Assembly (NCBI GenBank): GCA_011526585.1
Contig: WYBB01000041.1
Location: forward strand, 51,123 to 115,122
Length of the DNA stretch: 64,000 nucleotides
From: Deltaproteobacteria bacterium
GTDB taxonomy: Bacteria > Myxococcota_A > UBA9042 > PHBI01
Direction: 5' to 3'
A program made the translations under genes and the position numbers. Positions 1 to 8,201 of the stretch are shown here, piece after piece. Each line of letters begins with the position of its first letter. Positions within the stretch are counted from its first letter, which is position 1. The notes under the pieces are model-generated. The model had not been told where the DNA came from and searched no databases. It worked only from the letters and a program-made list of their open reading frames with translations.

Positions 1-698
1 TGCGCGCCGCGCACGATCTCCAAGACCGCGCGCGGCAGGCGCCGGGCCAGCGGCAGGTCGGCGTCCCAAGCCGGGCCGGCCATCACCTCGTCGACGTGCA
101 TCGGGCGCGTCTCGAGGACCGAGCCGTCGATCAGCACGAGCTCGACCGCGAGCACGTGCTCGGAGGTCTTGCCGTAGACGCGTGAGCCCTGGCCCGAGGC
201 GTCGGTGGCGATCATGCCGCCGAGGGTCGCGCGCGAGCTCGGCGAGAGGTTCGGCGCGAAGAAGAGCCCGTGCGGCTCGAGGTGGGCGTTGAGCTGGTCG
301 AGCACGACGCCCGGCTCGACGTCGATCGTGTGGCGCCCGCTCGCGGGATCGCGCCCGAGCTCGCCGATGGCGACGAGGTGGCGGCCGAGATCGACGATGA
401 TCCCCGACGTGAGCGACTGGCCGTTGGTGCCGGTGCCGCCGCCGCGCGCGGTCAGCGACAGCGACGAGAACGCCGGCTCGGCCAGGGCCTGCATCACCAG
501 GACCACGTCCTCGCGGCGGCGCGGGTAGACGATCGCCTGTGGCAGGATCTGGTAGATCGAGTTGTCGGTCGCGCCGACCACGCGCGTGGCGGCGTCGTCG
601 GCCAGCTCGCCCGAGAAGCCGCGCGCGCGCAGCGCCGTGAGGAAGGCGCGCGTGGTCTTCGTCACGGGTTCGAGCTCGGTCAGGCGCGGTACGATCAC
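1..698 (-). CDS. ydiJ: YdiJ-type FAD-binding dehydrogenase (5' part only)
   Basis: Only the first 232 residues are present; the gene runs off the left edge of the window. The visible part matches the N-terminus of E. coli YdiJ closely: TDNSIYQ, then RGGGTGTNGQ (FAD/PP-loop), then FFAPNLSPSSRATLGGM and ASGQGSRVYGKTSEHVL. YdiJ proteins are FAD-linked, iron-sulfur dehydrogenases of 2-hydroxy acids such as D-2-hydroxyglutarate and normally have about 1000 residues, so the catalytic FAD cap and the Fe-S part should lie outside. The start is the GTG at 698, because an in-frame TAA lies three codons upstream and the resulting N-terminus (MIVPRLTELEP) has the family length. The substrate cannot be deduced from this part. 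Transcribed leftward, 22 nt downstream of the membrane protein gene at 721-1173, possibly in one operon with it and the nicotinamidase. Confidence 0.88.
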   Translation of the reverse strand, partial: MIVPRLTELEPVTKTTRAFLTALRARGFSGELADDAATRVVGATDNSIYQILPQAIVYPRRREDVVLVMQALAEPAFSSLSLTARGGGTGTNGQSLTSGIIVDLGRHLVAIGELGRDPASGRHTIDVEPGVVLDQLNAHLEPHGLFFAPNLSPSSRATLGGMIATDASGQGSRVYGKTSEHVLAVELVLIDGSVLETRPMHVDEVMAGPAWDADLPLARRLPRAVLEIVRGA

Positions 699-720
699 GG
701 CGTCGTCTTAGCAAAGACCG

Positions 721-1173
721 TCAGGCGCATGAAAGGATCCCGAGGTTGTCGCGCATCCAGTCGGCGGCGTAGGCCCAGCCGCAATACCAGATGAAGCGCG
801 TCGGCATCGCGCAGGCGAGCATGAGCGGCAGGGGCCCGAGGCGCTTGGAACCGTAGAGGGTGAAGAGCGCCAGCAAGGGTGGCACGCCAGCGATCCCGCC
901 GGTCAGGAAGAGCACCCAGGTGCCCCAGCCCTTCTCGCGGATCGCGACCCGCGCGACCGCGCCGCGCACCGTCGCCGAGCGCGCGAGCACGCGCGCCGCG
1001 AAGTGGTAGAGCGCGACGTAGCCGACGAACTGCCCGAGCACGGTCGCGAGCGCGACGAGCCAGGGCACGGCGTCCGGGCGCGTGGTCATCTGCGCGACGA
1101 CCATGACCTCGGCGTTGAAGAACCAGAAGACCCCCGAGGGCAGCGCCAGGCAGAAGGTCAGGAAGTAGATCAC
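721..1173 (-). CDS. Small integral membrane protein, YqaA/DedA-like
   Basis: A 150-residue hydrophobic protein with about four membrane segments (roughly residues 3-20, 35-58, 88-108 and 115-135). The short polar stretch REKGWGTWVLFLTGG and the overall size resemble the YqaA/SNARE-associated (VTT) group of small inner-membrane proteins, but I cannot identify a diagnostic motif, so the family call is tentative and no function is claimed. The GTG start at 1173 overlaps the TGA of the nicotinamidase gene (GTGA), which indicates translational coupling. A longer frame upstream of this start exists but lies entirely over the nicotinamidase gene. Confidence 0.7.
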   Translation of the reverse strand: MIYFLTFCLALPSGVFWFFNAEVMVVAQMTTRPDAVPWLVALATVLGQFVGYVALYHFAARVLARSATVRGAVARVAIREKGWGTWVLFLTGGIAGVPPLLALFTLYGSKRLGPLPLMLACAMPTRFIWYCGWAYAADWMRDNLGILSCA

Positions 1174-1799
1174 GCGGACAACAGCTCGTCGCTCGAGACG
1201 AGGCGCACGCCGGCGCCGAGCATGGCGTCGAAGGCGGCGGGGATGTCCTCGGGCGCGAGGCCGACGCCGCGGCAGCCGTCGACGACGACGTGGGTCGAAA
1301 AGCCCAGCGAGGCGGCGTCGAGCGCGGTCCACTTGACGCAGTAGTCGGTCGCCAGCCCCATCACGAAGACCTCGGTGACGCCGCGCGCGCGCAGGAAGGC
1401 CTCGAGATCGGTCGCGTGGCGGCGGCCATTGTCGAAGAAGCCCGAGTAGCTGTCGACATCCTTGTGCGTGCCCTTCCTGGCGACGTGCGCGACCGCCGAC
1501 GTGTCGAGCCCGGCGGCGAAGTCCGCGCCGGTCGAGTCCTGCACGCAGTGCACCGGCCAGAGCACCTGCGGCAGGCCGTGCAGGTCGATGACCTCGCCGG
1601 ACGTGCGACCCGGGTGCTGCGCCGCGAAGCTCTCGTGGTCGGCCGGGTGCCAGTCCTGGGTCATCGCGACGAGCCCGAAGAGATCGGTGCGGGCGGTGAG
1701 CCGGTTGGCCACCGCGATCACCTCGTCACCGCGCGCGACGGCGAGCGCGCCGCCGGGCAGGAAGTCGTTCTGGATGTCGATGAGGAGGAGGGCGCGCAT
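1170..1799 (-). CDS. pncA: Nicotinamidase (PncA)
   Basis: A 209-residue isochorismatase-fold hydrolase, close to the 213 residues of E. coli PncA. It converts nicotinamide to nicotinate and ammonia in NAD salvage, in the cytoplasm. The catalytic triad can be placed at Asp8 (LIDIQNDF), Lys109 (RKGTHKD) and Cys154 (TDYCVKWTALDA), and the metal ligands at Asp49 and His51 (DWHPADH) and His84 (PVHCVQ). The ATG at 1799 follows a GGAG 9 nt upstream. It is the first gene of a leftward group and overlaps the membrane-protein gene by 4 nt. It diverges from the lipoprotein gene at 1902 across a 102-nt spacer that must hold both promoters; no clear consensus promoter is visible there. Confidence 0.93.
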   Translation of the reverse strand: MRALLLIDIQNDFLPGGALAVARGDEVIAVANRLTARTDLFGLVAMTQDWHPADHESFAAQHPGRTSGEVIDLHGLPQVLWPVHCVQDSTGADFAAGLDTSAVAHVARKGTHKDVDSYSGFFDNGRRHATDLEAFLRARGVTEVFVMGLATDYCVKWTALDAASLGFSTHVVVDGCRGVGLAPEDIPAAFDAMLGAGVRLVSSDELLSA

Positions 1800-1901
1800 C
1801 GTCTTGTTCTCCGCTTGTGGCGCGTTCGTGCCAGGAGTATCCTCCCGCGCGCGTAAGGTAACATCGTCACCGGGTGAAACGACAGCCAAGCCAGGTCCAT
1901 C

Positions 1902-3089
1902 ATGCGCATCCAGCACCTCATCACCGTCCTCGGGGCCATCCTGGTGTTCGGCGCGCTCGCCGCGTGCGGCGACGAGGCCGCGAAGACGAGCCCCGGCGGC
2001 CGCACCTGCACCTGCAACGGGGCGACCTGCGGGCTCGACAACTGCAACGAGAGCTGCGGCAGCTGCGGCCAGGCGGACTACTGCGCCGAGGGGCAGTGCG
2101 TCAGCGGCGCCGAGTGCCAGATCCTCGGCTTCGACGCGACCAACCAGGCCGCCTTTGCGCGCTACGCCGGCGGGCAGACGCGCGTGCGCTTCGTCGCGTC
2201 GAACGTCGTGATCGAGCCGCCCTTCGACAAGCTCGTGCTCGAGCTCAACCACGAGCGCTTCTTCGGCGAGGGCGCGCCGGCCCCCGGCACCTTCCCGCTC
2301 GAGGGCACGAGCGAGGTCGGCAGCCCGCTCTTCGTGCGCGGCTACACCTACTGCAACGACTTCGACTGCGCCTTCCCCTACGTCGTCGAGGCCGGCCGCC
2401 TCGAGCTCGAGGAGGCGGGCGTGCCGGGCAGCCACCTGCGCGGCTGGCTGCGTGGGCTCGTGATGAAGCAGGTGCGCATCGACCAGGTGAGCGGCGACGT
2501 GCTGCCCTTCGCCAACGGCAACGTCTGGTGCGCGGGCGACTTCCGCATCGACGTCGAGGTGCCGCCGCTGCCGACCGCGCAGGGCGTGTGCGTCGCCGAC
2601 GGCACCGGCAACAAGGTCGGTGACAACGTGCGCAACTTCACGCTGACCAACTGCTACGGCGACGCGATCGACCTGCACGAGCGCTGCGGCAAGGTCGAGG
2701 CGTTGTGGATCGTCGCCTCGGCCGGCTGGTGCGGCGCCTGCGAGTCGTTCGTGCCGGTCGCGGGCGAGCGCGCGCGCGAGTACGCCGAGGACGGCCTCGA
2801 CCTCATGGTGGTCATCGGCGAGAACGCCGCCGGCACCGAGCCTTCGCTCGAGTACTGCAAGGACTACGCGGGAGCCAAGGGCCTCGACCCGGCGTCGACC
2901 TTCGTCGACCACGATGGCTCGAACTCGTGGCCGGTGCTCTTCTCGGCGATCGACACCTACAGCGGCGGCTCGATCGGCCTGCCGTGGAACGCGGTGCTCG
3001 ACGGGCGCAGCATGGAGTACATCTGGAGCTCCAACGCCGGCAGCGGCGATCTCTACGAGGTCCAGGACGCGCTCATGGCCCGTGAGTGA
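1902..3089 (+). CDS. Lipoprotein with Cys-rich N-terminus and thioredoxin-like domain
   Basis: A 395-residue predicted lipoprotein: the signal peptide ends in the lipobox LAAC at about residue 21. Residues 30-75 form a small Cys-rich module (CTCNGATCG, CNESCGSCG). A middle region (about 80-225) has no recognisable domain but carries further cysteines. Residues 230-390 resemble a thioredoxin/TlpA fold with the CxxC active site in ASAGWCGACESF, a VVIGEN strand and the GLPWNAVLDG segment, where a cis-Pro-like loop is expected. A redox role outside the inner membrane, in disulfide or oxidative chemistry, is inferred. Monocistronic, divergent from pncA. The Shine-Dalgarno sequence is weak (CCAGG). 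Confidence 0.82.
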   Translation: MRIQHLITVLGAILVFGALAACGDEAAKTSPGGRTCTCNGATCGLDNCNESCGSCGQADYCAEGQCVSGAECQILGFDATNQAAFARYAGGQTRVRFVASNVVIEPPFDKLVLELNHERFFGEGAPAPGTFPLEGTSEVGSPLFVRGYTYCNDFDCAFPYVVEAGRLELEEAGVPGSHLRGWLRGLVMKQVRIDQVSGDVLPFANGNVWCAGDFRIDVEVPPLPTAQGVCVADGTGNKVGDNVRNFTLTNCYGDAIDLHERCGKVEALWIVASAGWCGACESFVPVAGERAREYAEDGLDLMVVIGENAAGTEPSLEYCKDYAGAKGLDPASTFVDHDGSNSWPVLFSAIDTYSGGSIGLPWNAVLDGRSMEYIWSSNAGSGDLYEVQDALMARE

Positions 3090-3301
3090 TCCGGGACGCG
3101 CGAGGGCGCGTCGCCGGGTGACCCATGGCGTGGCGTGCCGGCGCACGGGCGGCGTCGTCGGGCCGGCTCACGTTGTAACCGCGCGAGAACGAGCGCATCC
3201 GGGCGATCGCTGATATCGTCCCTTCGTCGCCCTCAGGATCGCGTGGCGACCTGCCGATAGAGCTGGTGTCAGGGCTCTTGTCCCGAGGGAGGGTGGGCGC
3301 G

Positions 3302-3583
3302 ATGAAGGCACTCGTGAGGTGGTTGTCGGCGGCGGCGTTGGTGATCTCGGTCGGCGCGTCGGCGCAGGCGATCGACGTCGTCAACGAAGACACGCGCGGC
3401 TACCAGATCACGATCACCTCGTCGTCGATGACCCGCGACCTGACGCTGGACGCACGCACCCTCTCGCTGGTGGTGTGCGTCGGCACCTGCGAGTTCTACG
3501 TGCCCGGCGTCGGCCGCACCACGGCGCGCGGCAACGACGTCGTGACGATCCGCGACGGCAAGCTCGTGACCTCGCCGCGATAA
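3302..3583 (+). CDS. Small secreted protein of unknown function
   Basis: A 93-residue protein with a clear signal peptide (hydrophobic core AAALVISVGASAQA, cleavage near residue 23). The mature part of about 70 residues is beta-rich, with one pair of cysteines (VCVGTCEF) that could form a disulfide. I do not recognise a family. The ATG at 3302 is preferred to a longer frame because a GGAGGG lies about 8 nt upstream and the signal peptide then starts properly (MKALVRW). It stands alone, converging on the Lgt-like gene with only 33 nt between them. Confidence 0.7.
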   Translation: MKALVRWLSAAALVISVGASAQAIDVVNEDTRGYQITITSSSMTRDLTLDARTLSLVVCVGTCEFYVPGVGRTTARGNDVVTIRDGKLVTSPR

Positions 3584-3616
3584 GCCAGGCCACGACAGCT
3601 CGCGACCCGGCGTGTC

Positions 3617-4564
3617 CTACTTCTTCTTGTGGCCCTTCGGCCCCGGCTTGGCGGCGGACCGGGTCTCGGCCTCGAGGAGCTGGACCTCGCCCTTGGGCCA
3701 CCACTGGGTCTTGGGCACGCCGTCGGGCACGAGCAGGTCGCCCTTCTGGCTCGCCTTGACCGCGAGCCACACGCCGAGCCCGCCGAGGAGGATCGCGAAC
3801 CACTGTCCGGGCGTGAGCAGGTAGCGCACGTCGACCTCGCGCAGGAAGTCGAGCATGAAGCGGAAGGGCATGTAGGCGATGACGAAGGCGACGAGGAACC
3901 AGCCCTTGAAGTGGGTCTTCTTGCGCTGCGAGAAGAAGTAGGCCGACATGCCCATCGACCACAGCGCCTCGTACCAGCCGAGGTTGTGGATCACCTTGCC
4001 GTGGAGCGGGCCGCTGAAGATCCCGACCTGATCACCGTAGTAGGTCATGCCCATGAAGAAGTCGGTCGGCGAGCCGGGGTGATCGAAGGCGGTGGTGCAG
4101 CCGAGGCGGCCGAAGATCCACGCGAAGGCGAAGCCGTAGATGATCGCGTCGGCGTAGGGCAGAAACGGCAGCTCCTTGTGCCGGCGGAAATACCAGAGCA
4201 CGCCCAGCGTGCCTCCGATGAAGCCGCCGAACGAGCTGATGCCCTTCCAGAGCATGAAGATCTTGAGCGGCTCGCCCTCGACGAGCTGGCCGTTGACGTA
4301 GTGATCGACCAGCTCGTGCGGGTAGTAGACGAGCTGGTGCACGAGGTGCGCGCCGATGAAGCCGGGGATCACCGCCCACAGCGCGACGTCGGCGACGACG
4401 CGCTCGGACAGGCCGAGCTGCTTGGCGCGCTTGCCCGCGATGATCGTGCCGAGCACGATGCCGATGCCGACGAGGAACCCGAACGGGGCGAGCTCGAGCC
4501 CATCGGGTCCGAAGGGCCGCCACGGCTCCATCGGAAAGTGCAGGCCCAACAAGGTTTCGAACAT
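3617..4564 (-). CDS. Prolipoprotein diacylglyceryl transferase (Lgt)-like membrane protein
   Basis: A 315-residue polytopic protein with about seven membrane segments and the Lgt layout. The segment FRFMLDFLREVD followed by LTPGQWFAIL corresponds to the family's conserved Arg-containing ExFFRE.D / LTMGQ block, and WYEALWS to the LYEA block. However, the position of the HGG motif reads SSFGGFIGG (Phe where Lgt has its essential His), and GRxGNFxNGE is replaced by GRLGCTTAFDHPG. It may therefore be a paralogue with altered chemistry rather than the enzyme that lipidates the many lipoproteins here. The ATG at 4564 has AAGGAG 6 nt upstream and is preferred to the GTG at 4588. The C-terminus ends in a Lys-rich tail (KGHKKK). 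Confidence 0.78.
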   Translation of the reverse strand: MFETLLGLHFPMEPWRPFGPDGLELAPFGFLVGIGIVLGTIIAGKRAKQLGLSERVVADVALWAVIPGFIGAHLVHQLVYYPHELVDHYVNGQLVEGEPLKIFMLWKGISSFGGFIGGTLGVLWYFRRHKELPFLPYADAIIYGFAFAWIFGRLGCTTAFDHPGSPTDFFMGMTYYGDQVGIFSGPLHGKVIHNLGWYEALWSMGMSAYFFSQRKKTHFKGWFLVAFVIAYMPFRFMLDFLREVDVRYLLTPGQWFAILLGGLGVWLAVKASQKGDLLVPDGVPKTQWWPKGEVQLLEAETRSAAKPGPKGHKKK

Positions 4565-4673
4565 CGCGGACTCCTTCGCCGGCGCCACCGGATCCCGTCC
4601 GGAGCGCCGCGCGAAGGGCTAGCAGAATCCGGGCGGCTTACCAAGCCCCCCGTGCCCGTGCCGAGCCCCGCGG

Positions 4674-5048
4674 CTACGAGCCGATGGCGATGCGGCGGGG
4701 CTTGGTCCGCTCGTGGCGCGGCAGCCGCACCTCGAGCACGCCGTCCTTGTAGTCCGCCTTGATCCTGTCCTGGTCGATCTCCGACGGCACCGTGAACTGG
4801 CGCTTGAAGTCCCAGCCGAAGGCGTGGCCGGCGAGCACGCGCGAGCCTTCGGGCGCGCTCTGCGGGCGCTTGCCGAAGATCGTCAGCGTGTCCTTGTCGA
4901 GGTCGATCTGGACCTGGTCCGGCGTCACGCCGGGCAGGTCGACGATGAGCAGGAGCTCGTCCTGGTTTTCGTAGATGTCGACGGCCGGGCGCACGGTCGG
5001 GCGCGCGTTAACGGACTCGGTGCCCTGGATCTGGTTTTCGGTCTGCAT
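4674..5048 (-). CDS. Small heat-shock protein, Hsp20/alpha-crystallin family (second of pair)
   Basis: A 124-residue Hsp20-family chaperone. The alpha-crystallin domain spans about residues 20-115: PAVDIYENQDELLLIVDLPGV at its start, the strand DKDTLTIFGKR, and YKDGVLEVRLPR, the family's A-x-x-x-[DN]-G-V-L hallmark, near the end. Such proteins hold unfolding proteins for refolding by ATP-dependent chaperones. The start has GAGGAG 8 nt upstream. It lies 48 nt downstream of a second hsp20 gene in the same direction, so the two probably form a bicistronic unit. The two proteins are clearly diverged from each other (this one has the longer polar N-terminus MQTENQIQG). Confidence 0.92.
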   Translation of the reverse strand: MQTENQIQGTESVNARPTVRPAVDIYENQDELLLIVDLPGVTPDQVQIDLDKDTLTIFGKRPQSAPEGSRVLAGHAFGWDFKRQFTVPSEIDQDRIKADYKDGVLEVRLPRHERTKPRRIAIGS

Positions 5049-5096
5049 GGCGATTCTCCTCGTTCGACTCTCGGGTTCACTTGGGGCGTCGGGCTC

Positions 5097-5522
5097 TCAG
5101 CTCACGCCGATCTGCACGCGGCGCGGCTGGAGCTCCGGCGCCTTGGCGAGCTTGACGCTGAGCACCCCGTTCTCCAGCCGGGCGCTGGTGCGCTCGGCGT
5201 CGAGCTTGTCCGGGAAGGCGAAGCTGCGCTTCCAGGCGAAGCCCTGCCGCTCGGCGCGGTGCACCGACCAGCCCTCGCGCGGCTTGACCTCGCGGCGCGC
5301 CGAGAGCGTCACCGTCTGATCGTGCACGTCGAGGGTGAGGTCCTTGTCCTTGACCCCCGGCACGTCGACGCGCAGCTCGTAGCCCTCGGCGGTCTCGATG
5401 AGCGTCGTCGCCGGATCGGTCTCGCGCGCGCCGCTCTCGCTCCGGTGGGCGCGGTCGAACTGCCGGAACAGATCGGAGAACGAGAGCAATCGGTCGAAAT
5501 CGGATGTCCACGGATACCACAT
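5097..5522 (-). CDS. Small heat-shock protein, Hsp20/alpha-crystallin family (first of pair)
   Basis: A 141-residue Hsp20-family chaperone beginning MWYPWTSDFDRLLSFSDLFRQFD, an aromatic N-terminal arm typical of class-A small heat-shock proteins. The alpha-crystallin domain covers about residues 38-140, with ELRVDVPGVKDKDL, QTVTLSARR and LENGVLSVKLAK (the G-V-L hallmark). Expected to act as a cytosolic holdase. The ATG at 5522 has GGAGGA a few nt upstream. First gene of a two-gene hsp20 unit; a candidate promoter lies at 5634-5661. Confidence 0.92.
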   Translation of the reverse strand: MWYPWTSDFDRLLSFSDLFRQFDRAHRSESGARETDPATTLIETAEGYELRVDVPGVKDKDLTLDVHDQTVTLSARREVKPREGWSVHRAERQGFAWKRSFAFPDKLDAERTSARLENGVLSVKLAKAPELQPRRVQIGVS

Positions 5523-5633
5523 GGCGGTCCTCCTCCCCTCACGGGGGCTGCGGGTGTCGAGCGGCCTCCTCGCGGGTGGGCGAGATCCGGCCGGCGGCCG
5601 CATTTCATGCGGCCCACATACGTCACGACCGGC

Positions 5634-5661
5634 AACCTAGAAACCCGCTCCAAGCCGTCAA
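5634..5661 (-). promoter_or_regulatory. Candidate promoter of the hsp20 pair
   Basis: Read on the minus strand there is a TTGACG hexamer (5661-5656), a 16-nt spacer and TAGGTT (5639-5634), just after the stop codon of the upstream ATPase gene and about 110 nt before the hsp20 start. The -35 is a good sigma70 match and the -10 is poor (T-A-x-x-x-T). No CIRCE-type inverted repeat is visible between it and the gene. Low confidence. Confidence 0.35.
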
Positions 5662-5680
5662 GAGGTGGCGACCGACCTCG

Positions 5681-7354
5681 TCACAACTCGGCGGGCGGCC
5701 GCGCCAACCCCAGGCGCATCACCTCGTCGGCGGCGGCGACGCCCTCGGGCGTGCCGGCGAAGATGAAGCGGCGCACCAGCGGGTCGCCGACGTGCAGGAG
5801 CGCGTCGGGCGTCTCGGCGGCGATGATGACGCCCTCGTGCAACATCGCGATCTGATGGGCGATCCTGAACGCCGAGGGCATGTCGTGGGAGACGACCAGC
5901 GAGGTGATGTCGAAGAGCTCCTGGGCCTCGACGATCATGTCGTCGAGGTAGCGCGTGAGCACCGGGTCCTGTCCGGTCGTCGGCTCGTCGTAGATGATCA
6001 GCTCGGGCCGCCCGATGAGCGCGCGCGCGAGGCCGGTGCGCTTGCGCTGGCCGGCCGAGACCTCCGACGGCATGCGCGAGGCGATCTCTCCGAGGTGGAG
6101 CTTTTCGAGGATCTCGTCGGTGCGCTGCCGCACCTCGGCCTTCTTCACGCCGCGCTCGACCAGCGGGAAGGCGATGTTGTCGCGGATCGACAGCGCGTCG
6201 AGGAGCGCGGCCCCCTGGAAGACCATGCCGTAGCGCTCGCGCAGCTTGATGAGCGCCGCGTTGGAGAGGTCGGGCAGGTTCTGGCCGAAGACGACGACGC
6301 GCCCCTCGTCGGGCCGCAAGAGCCCGATGATGTGCTTCATGATGACCGACTTGCCGCTGCCCGAGCCGCCGATGAGCACGCTGATGCGCCCGCGCGGCAC
6401 GACGAGGTCGACGCCCTTGAGCACCTCGTACGACCCGAAGCGCTTGCGCACGCCCGACAGCTCGGCGATCGCGGTCTCGCCCGGTGCGAGTCGCCACACG
6501 CGCCGCGCGTCGCGCCCTGCGCGGACCGGCCCCGCCGGCGAGGGCCGCGCGGGTTCGACGGCCTCGTCGGCGGCGTGCTTGAGGCGCCCGACGTCGGCGA
6601 AGAAGACCTCGACCAGCGGGGTACGCTTGGGGCCGAGCACCTCGTCGACCGTGCCGACGGCGGCGATGCGCCCGCCCTCCAGCATGGCGAGACGATCGGC
6701 GAGGTTGAGCGTCGAGGTCATGTCGTGCGAGATCACCACCGAGGTGATGCCGTAGCGCTTGCGCGTGTCGACGAGCAGGCGATCGACGAAGTCGATCATG
6801 ACCGGATCGAGGCCGGTCGTCGGCTCGTCGAAGAGCACGACCTCGGGGTTGGAGATCACCGCGCGCGCGAGCGAGACGCGCTTGCGCATGCCGCCCGACA
6901 GCTCCGAGGGCAGCTTCTTGCCGGCGTCGGCGAGGTCGAGCAGGACGAGGAGCTCGCGCACGCGCAGGAGGATCTCGCGATAGGGCAGCGACGTGTTCTC
7001 GGAGACCGGAAAGGCGATGTTCTGCTCGACGGTGAGCGAGTCGAGCAGCGCGTAGCTCTGGAACATCATCGTCATGCGCTTGCGCAGCTCGAGCAGGCGC
7101 GCCGCCGAGACCTCGCGTGTGTTCTCGCCGAAGATGACGACCTCGCCCTCGTCGGGCAGCATGAGCCCGTTCATGAGGCGCAGGAGGACCGACTTGCCCG
7201 AGCCGGAGGCGCCGCAGATCACCGTCGTGAGCCCGGTGTGCACGTCGAGATCGAGGTCGGCGAGCACGACGCGATCGCCGAAGCGCTTGTGCACGCCGCG
7301 CAGGCGCACGACGGGCTGCGCCGGATCGGCGGGCCAGCGCGGCGCGTCGGGCAA
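5681..7354 (-). CDS. Fused double ABC ATPase, MlaF-like
   Basis: A 557-residue protein with two complete ABC ATPase domains. Domain 1 (about 14-255) has Walker A GASGSGKS at 48-55, signature LSGGM and Walker B VVLFDEPTTGLDP. Domain 2 (about 300-545) has GGSGSGKS, a changed signature VSAGQ and LIIYDEPTTGQDP. Both resemble MlaF/Ttg2A, the ATPase of phospholipid or hydrophobic-compound transport across the envelope (KRFG at the start, ARALI, SHDM). About 45 Ala/Arg/Pro-rich residues link the domains. No permease or MCE-domain gene lies nearby, so the partner is unknown. The start is uncertain: I chose the TTG at 7354, which has AGGA about 9 nt upstream and sits shortly before the first domain. 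The frame stays open further upstream but over the divergent intergenic region. Confidence 0.85.
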   Translation of the reverse strand: MPDAPRWPADPAQPVVRLRGVHKRFGDRVVLADLDLDVHTGLTTVICGASGSGKSVLLRLMNGLMLPDEGEVVIFGENTREVSAARLLELRKRMTMMFQSYALLDSLTVEQNIAFPVSENTSLPYREILLRVRELLVLLDLADAGKKLPSELSGGMRKRVSLARAVISNPEVVLFDEPTTGLDPVMIDFVDRLLVDTRKRYGITSVVISHDMTSTLNLADRLAMLEGGRIAAVGTVDEVLGPKRTPLVEVFFADVGRLKHAADEAVEPARPSPAGPVRAGRDARRVWRLAPGETAIAELSGVRKRFGSYEVLKGVDLVVPRGRISVLIGGSGSGKSVIMKHIIGLLRPDEGRVVVFGQNLPDLSNAALIKLRERYGMVFQGAALLDALSIRDNIAFPLVERGVKKAEVRQRTDEILEKLHLGEIASRMPSEVSAGQRKRTGLARALIGRPELIIYDEPTTGQDPVLTRYLDDMIVEAQELFDITSLVVSHDMPSAFRIAHQIAMLHEGVIIAAETPDALLHVGDPLVRRFIFAGTPEGVAAADEVMRLGLARPPAEL

Positions 7355-7516
7355 GAGCAGGTTCCTGCGCGTCGCAGGGTGGGTGTCGGGGGGTTGAACC
7401 AAGCGTCTCTCGTGCCGAACCTTGCGCCGCTGAGCGCGCTGAGCACGGCGAAGATTGCGCCCGCGCGCGGGCTCGTGCAAGGTGCACCCACCCGAAAGGA
7501 CGAGGCGGAGGTCGAG

Positions 7517-8134
7517 ATGGCCAACGACATGACACTGACCCCTGGCACCGCCGCCAAGCCCGCGAGCAAGGGCGAGGTCCTGCGCCAGCGCGCCTTCATC
7601 GTCGGGCTCGGGCTCGCCGTCATGTGGGGCCTCGAGGTCATCGACGCGATCATCGGCCAGAAGATGAACGCGCTCGGCATCGAGCCGCGCACGCTCTCCG
7701 GGCTGATCGGGATCCCGCTGGCGCCGGTCCTGCACGGTGGCTTCGGTCACCTGCTCGCCAACACCGTGCCGTTCGCCATCCTCGGCTTCCTCACGATCAT
7801 GCGCGGCGTGTCGACCTTCGTCATGGTCACGCTGGTCGTGACGGTGGTCGGCGGCGCGCTCGTCTGGATCATGGGCTCGAACGGCTATCACATCGGCGCC
7901 AGCGGGCTCATCTTCGGCTACTTCGGCTACAACGTCGCGATGGGGATCTTCGAGCGCAGCTTCAAGTCGATCCTCATGGCGGTGCTGGTGGCGCTGCTCT
8001 ACGGCGGCATGATCTTCGGCGTCTTCCCCGGGCGCGCGGGCGTCTCGTGGGAGGGGCACCTCTTCGGCGCCGCCGCCGGCGCCGGCTGGGCCTATCTCAC
8101 GACCCGTAGCGCCGCAGCCAAGGCGAAGAAGTAA
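7517..8134 (+). CDS. Rhomboid family intramembrane serine protease
   Basis: A 205-residue membrane protein with about six segments. The serine-protease dyad is visible: Ser129 in the GASG motif (HIGASGLIFGYFGYN) and His181 in WEGHLFGAAAG, where rhomboids carry H-x-x-G-x-x-x-G. A conserved His also lies in the early loop (LHGGFGHLLANTVPF). It would cleave membrane-anchored proteins within or near the bilayer. The N-terminus has about 25 cytosolic polar residues (TPGTAAKPASKGEV). Divergent from the double ATPase gene with a 162-nt spacer. The substrate is unknown. Confidence 0.9.
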   Translation: MANDMTLTPGTAAKPASKGEVLRQRAFIVGLGLAVMWGLEVIDAIIGQKMNALGIEPRTLSGLIGIPLAPVLHGGFGHLLANTVPFAILGFLTIMRGVSTFVMVTLVVTVVGGALVWIMGSNGYHIGASGLIFGYFGYNVAMGIFERSFKSILMAVLVALLYGGMIFGVFPGRAGVSWEGHLFGAAAGAGWAYLTTRSAAAKAKK

Positions 8135-8201
8135 CCCCCGGGTTGCATCCGGCCGGGACCACCGCTTGACCCGACGGTTGGAAAACCGGAGCGTGCGCCC
8201 G

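Noticed and set aside
1800..1860. Possible sigma54 promoter (TGGCAC) upstream of pncA
   Set aside because: The -12 element (TTGC) is missing at the right distance; the position has CGCC.
1800..3146. Extension of the nicotinamidase frame upstream
   Set aside because: It is antisense to the thioredoxin-like lipoprotein; PncA length and motifs set the start at 1799.
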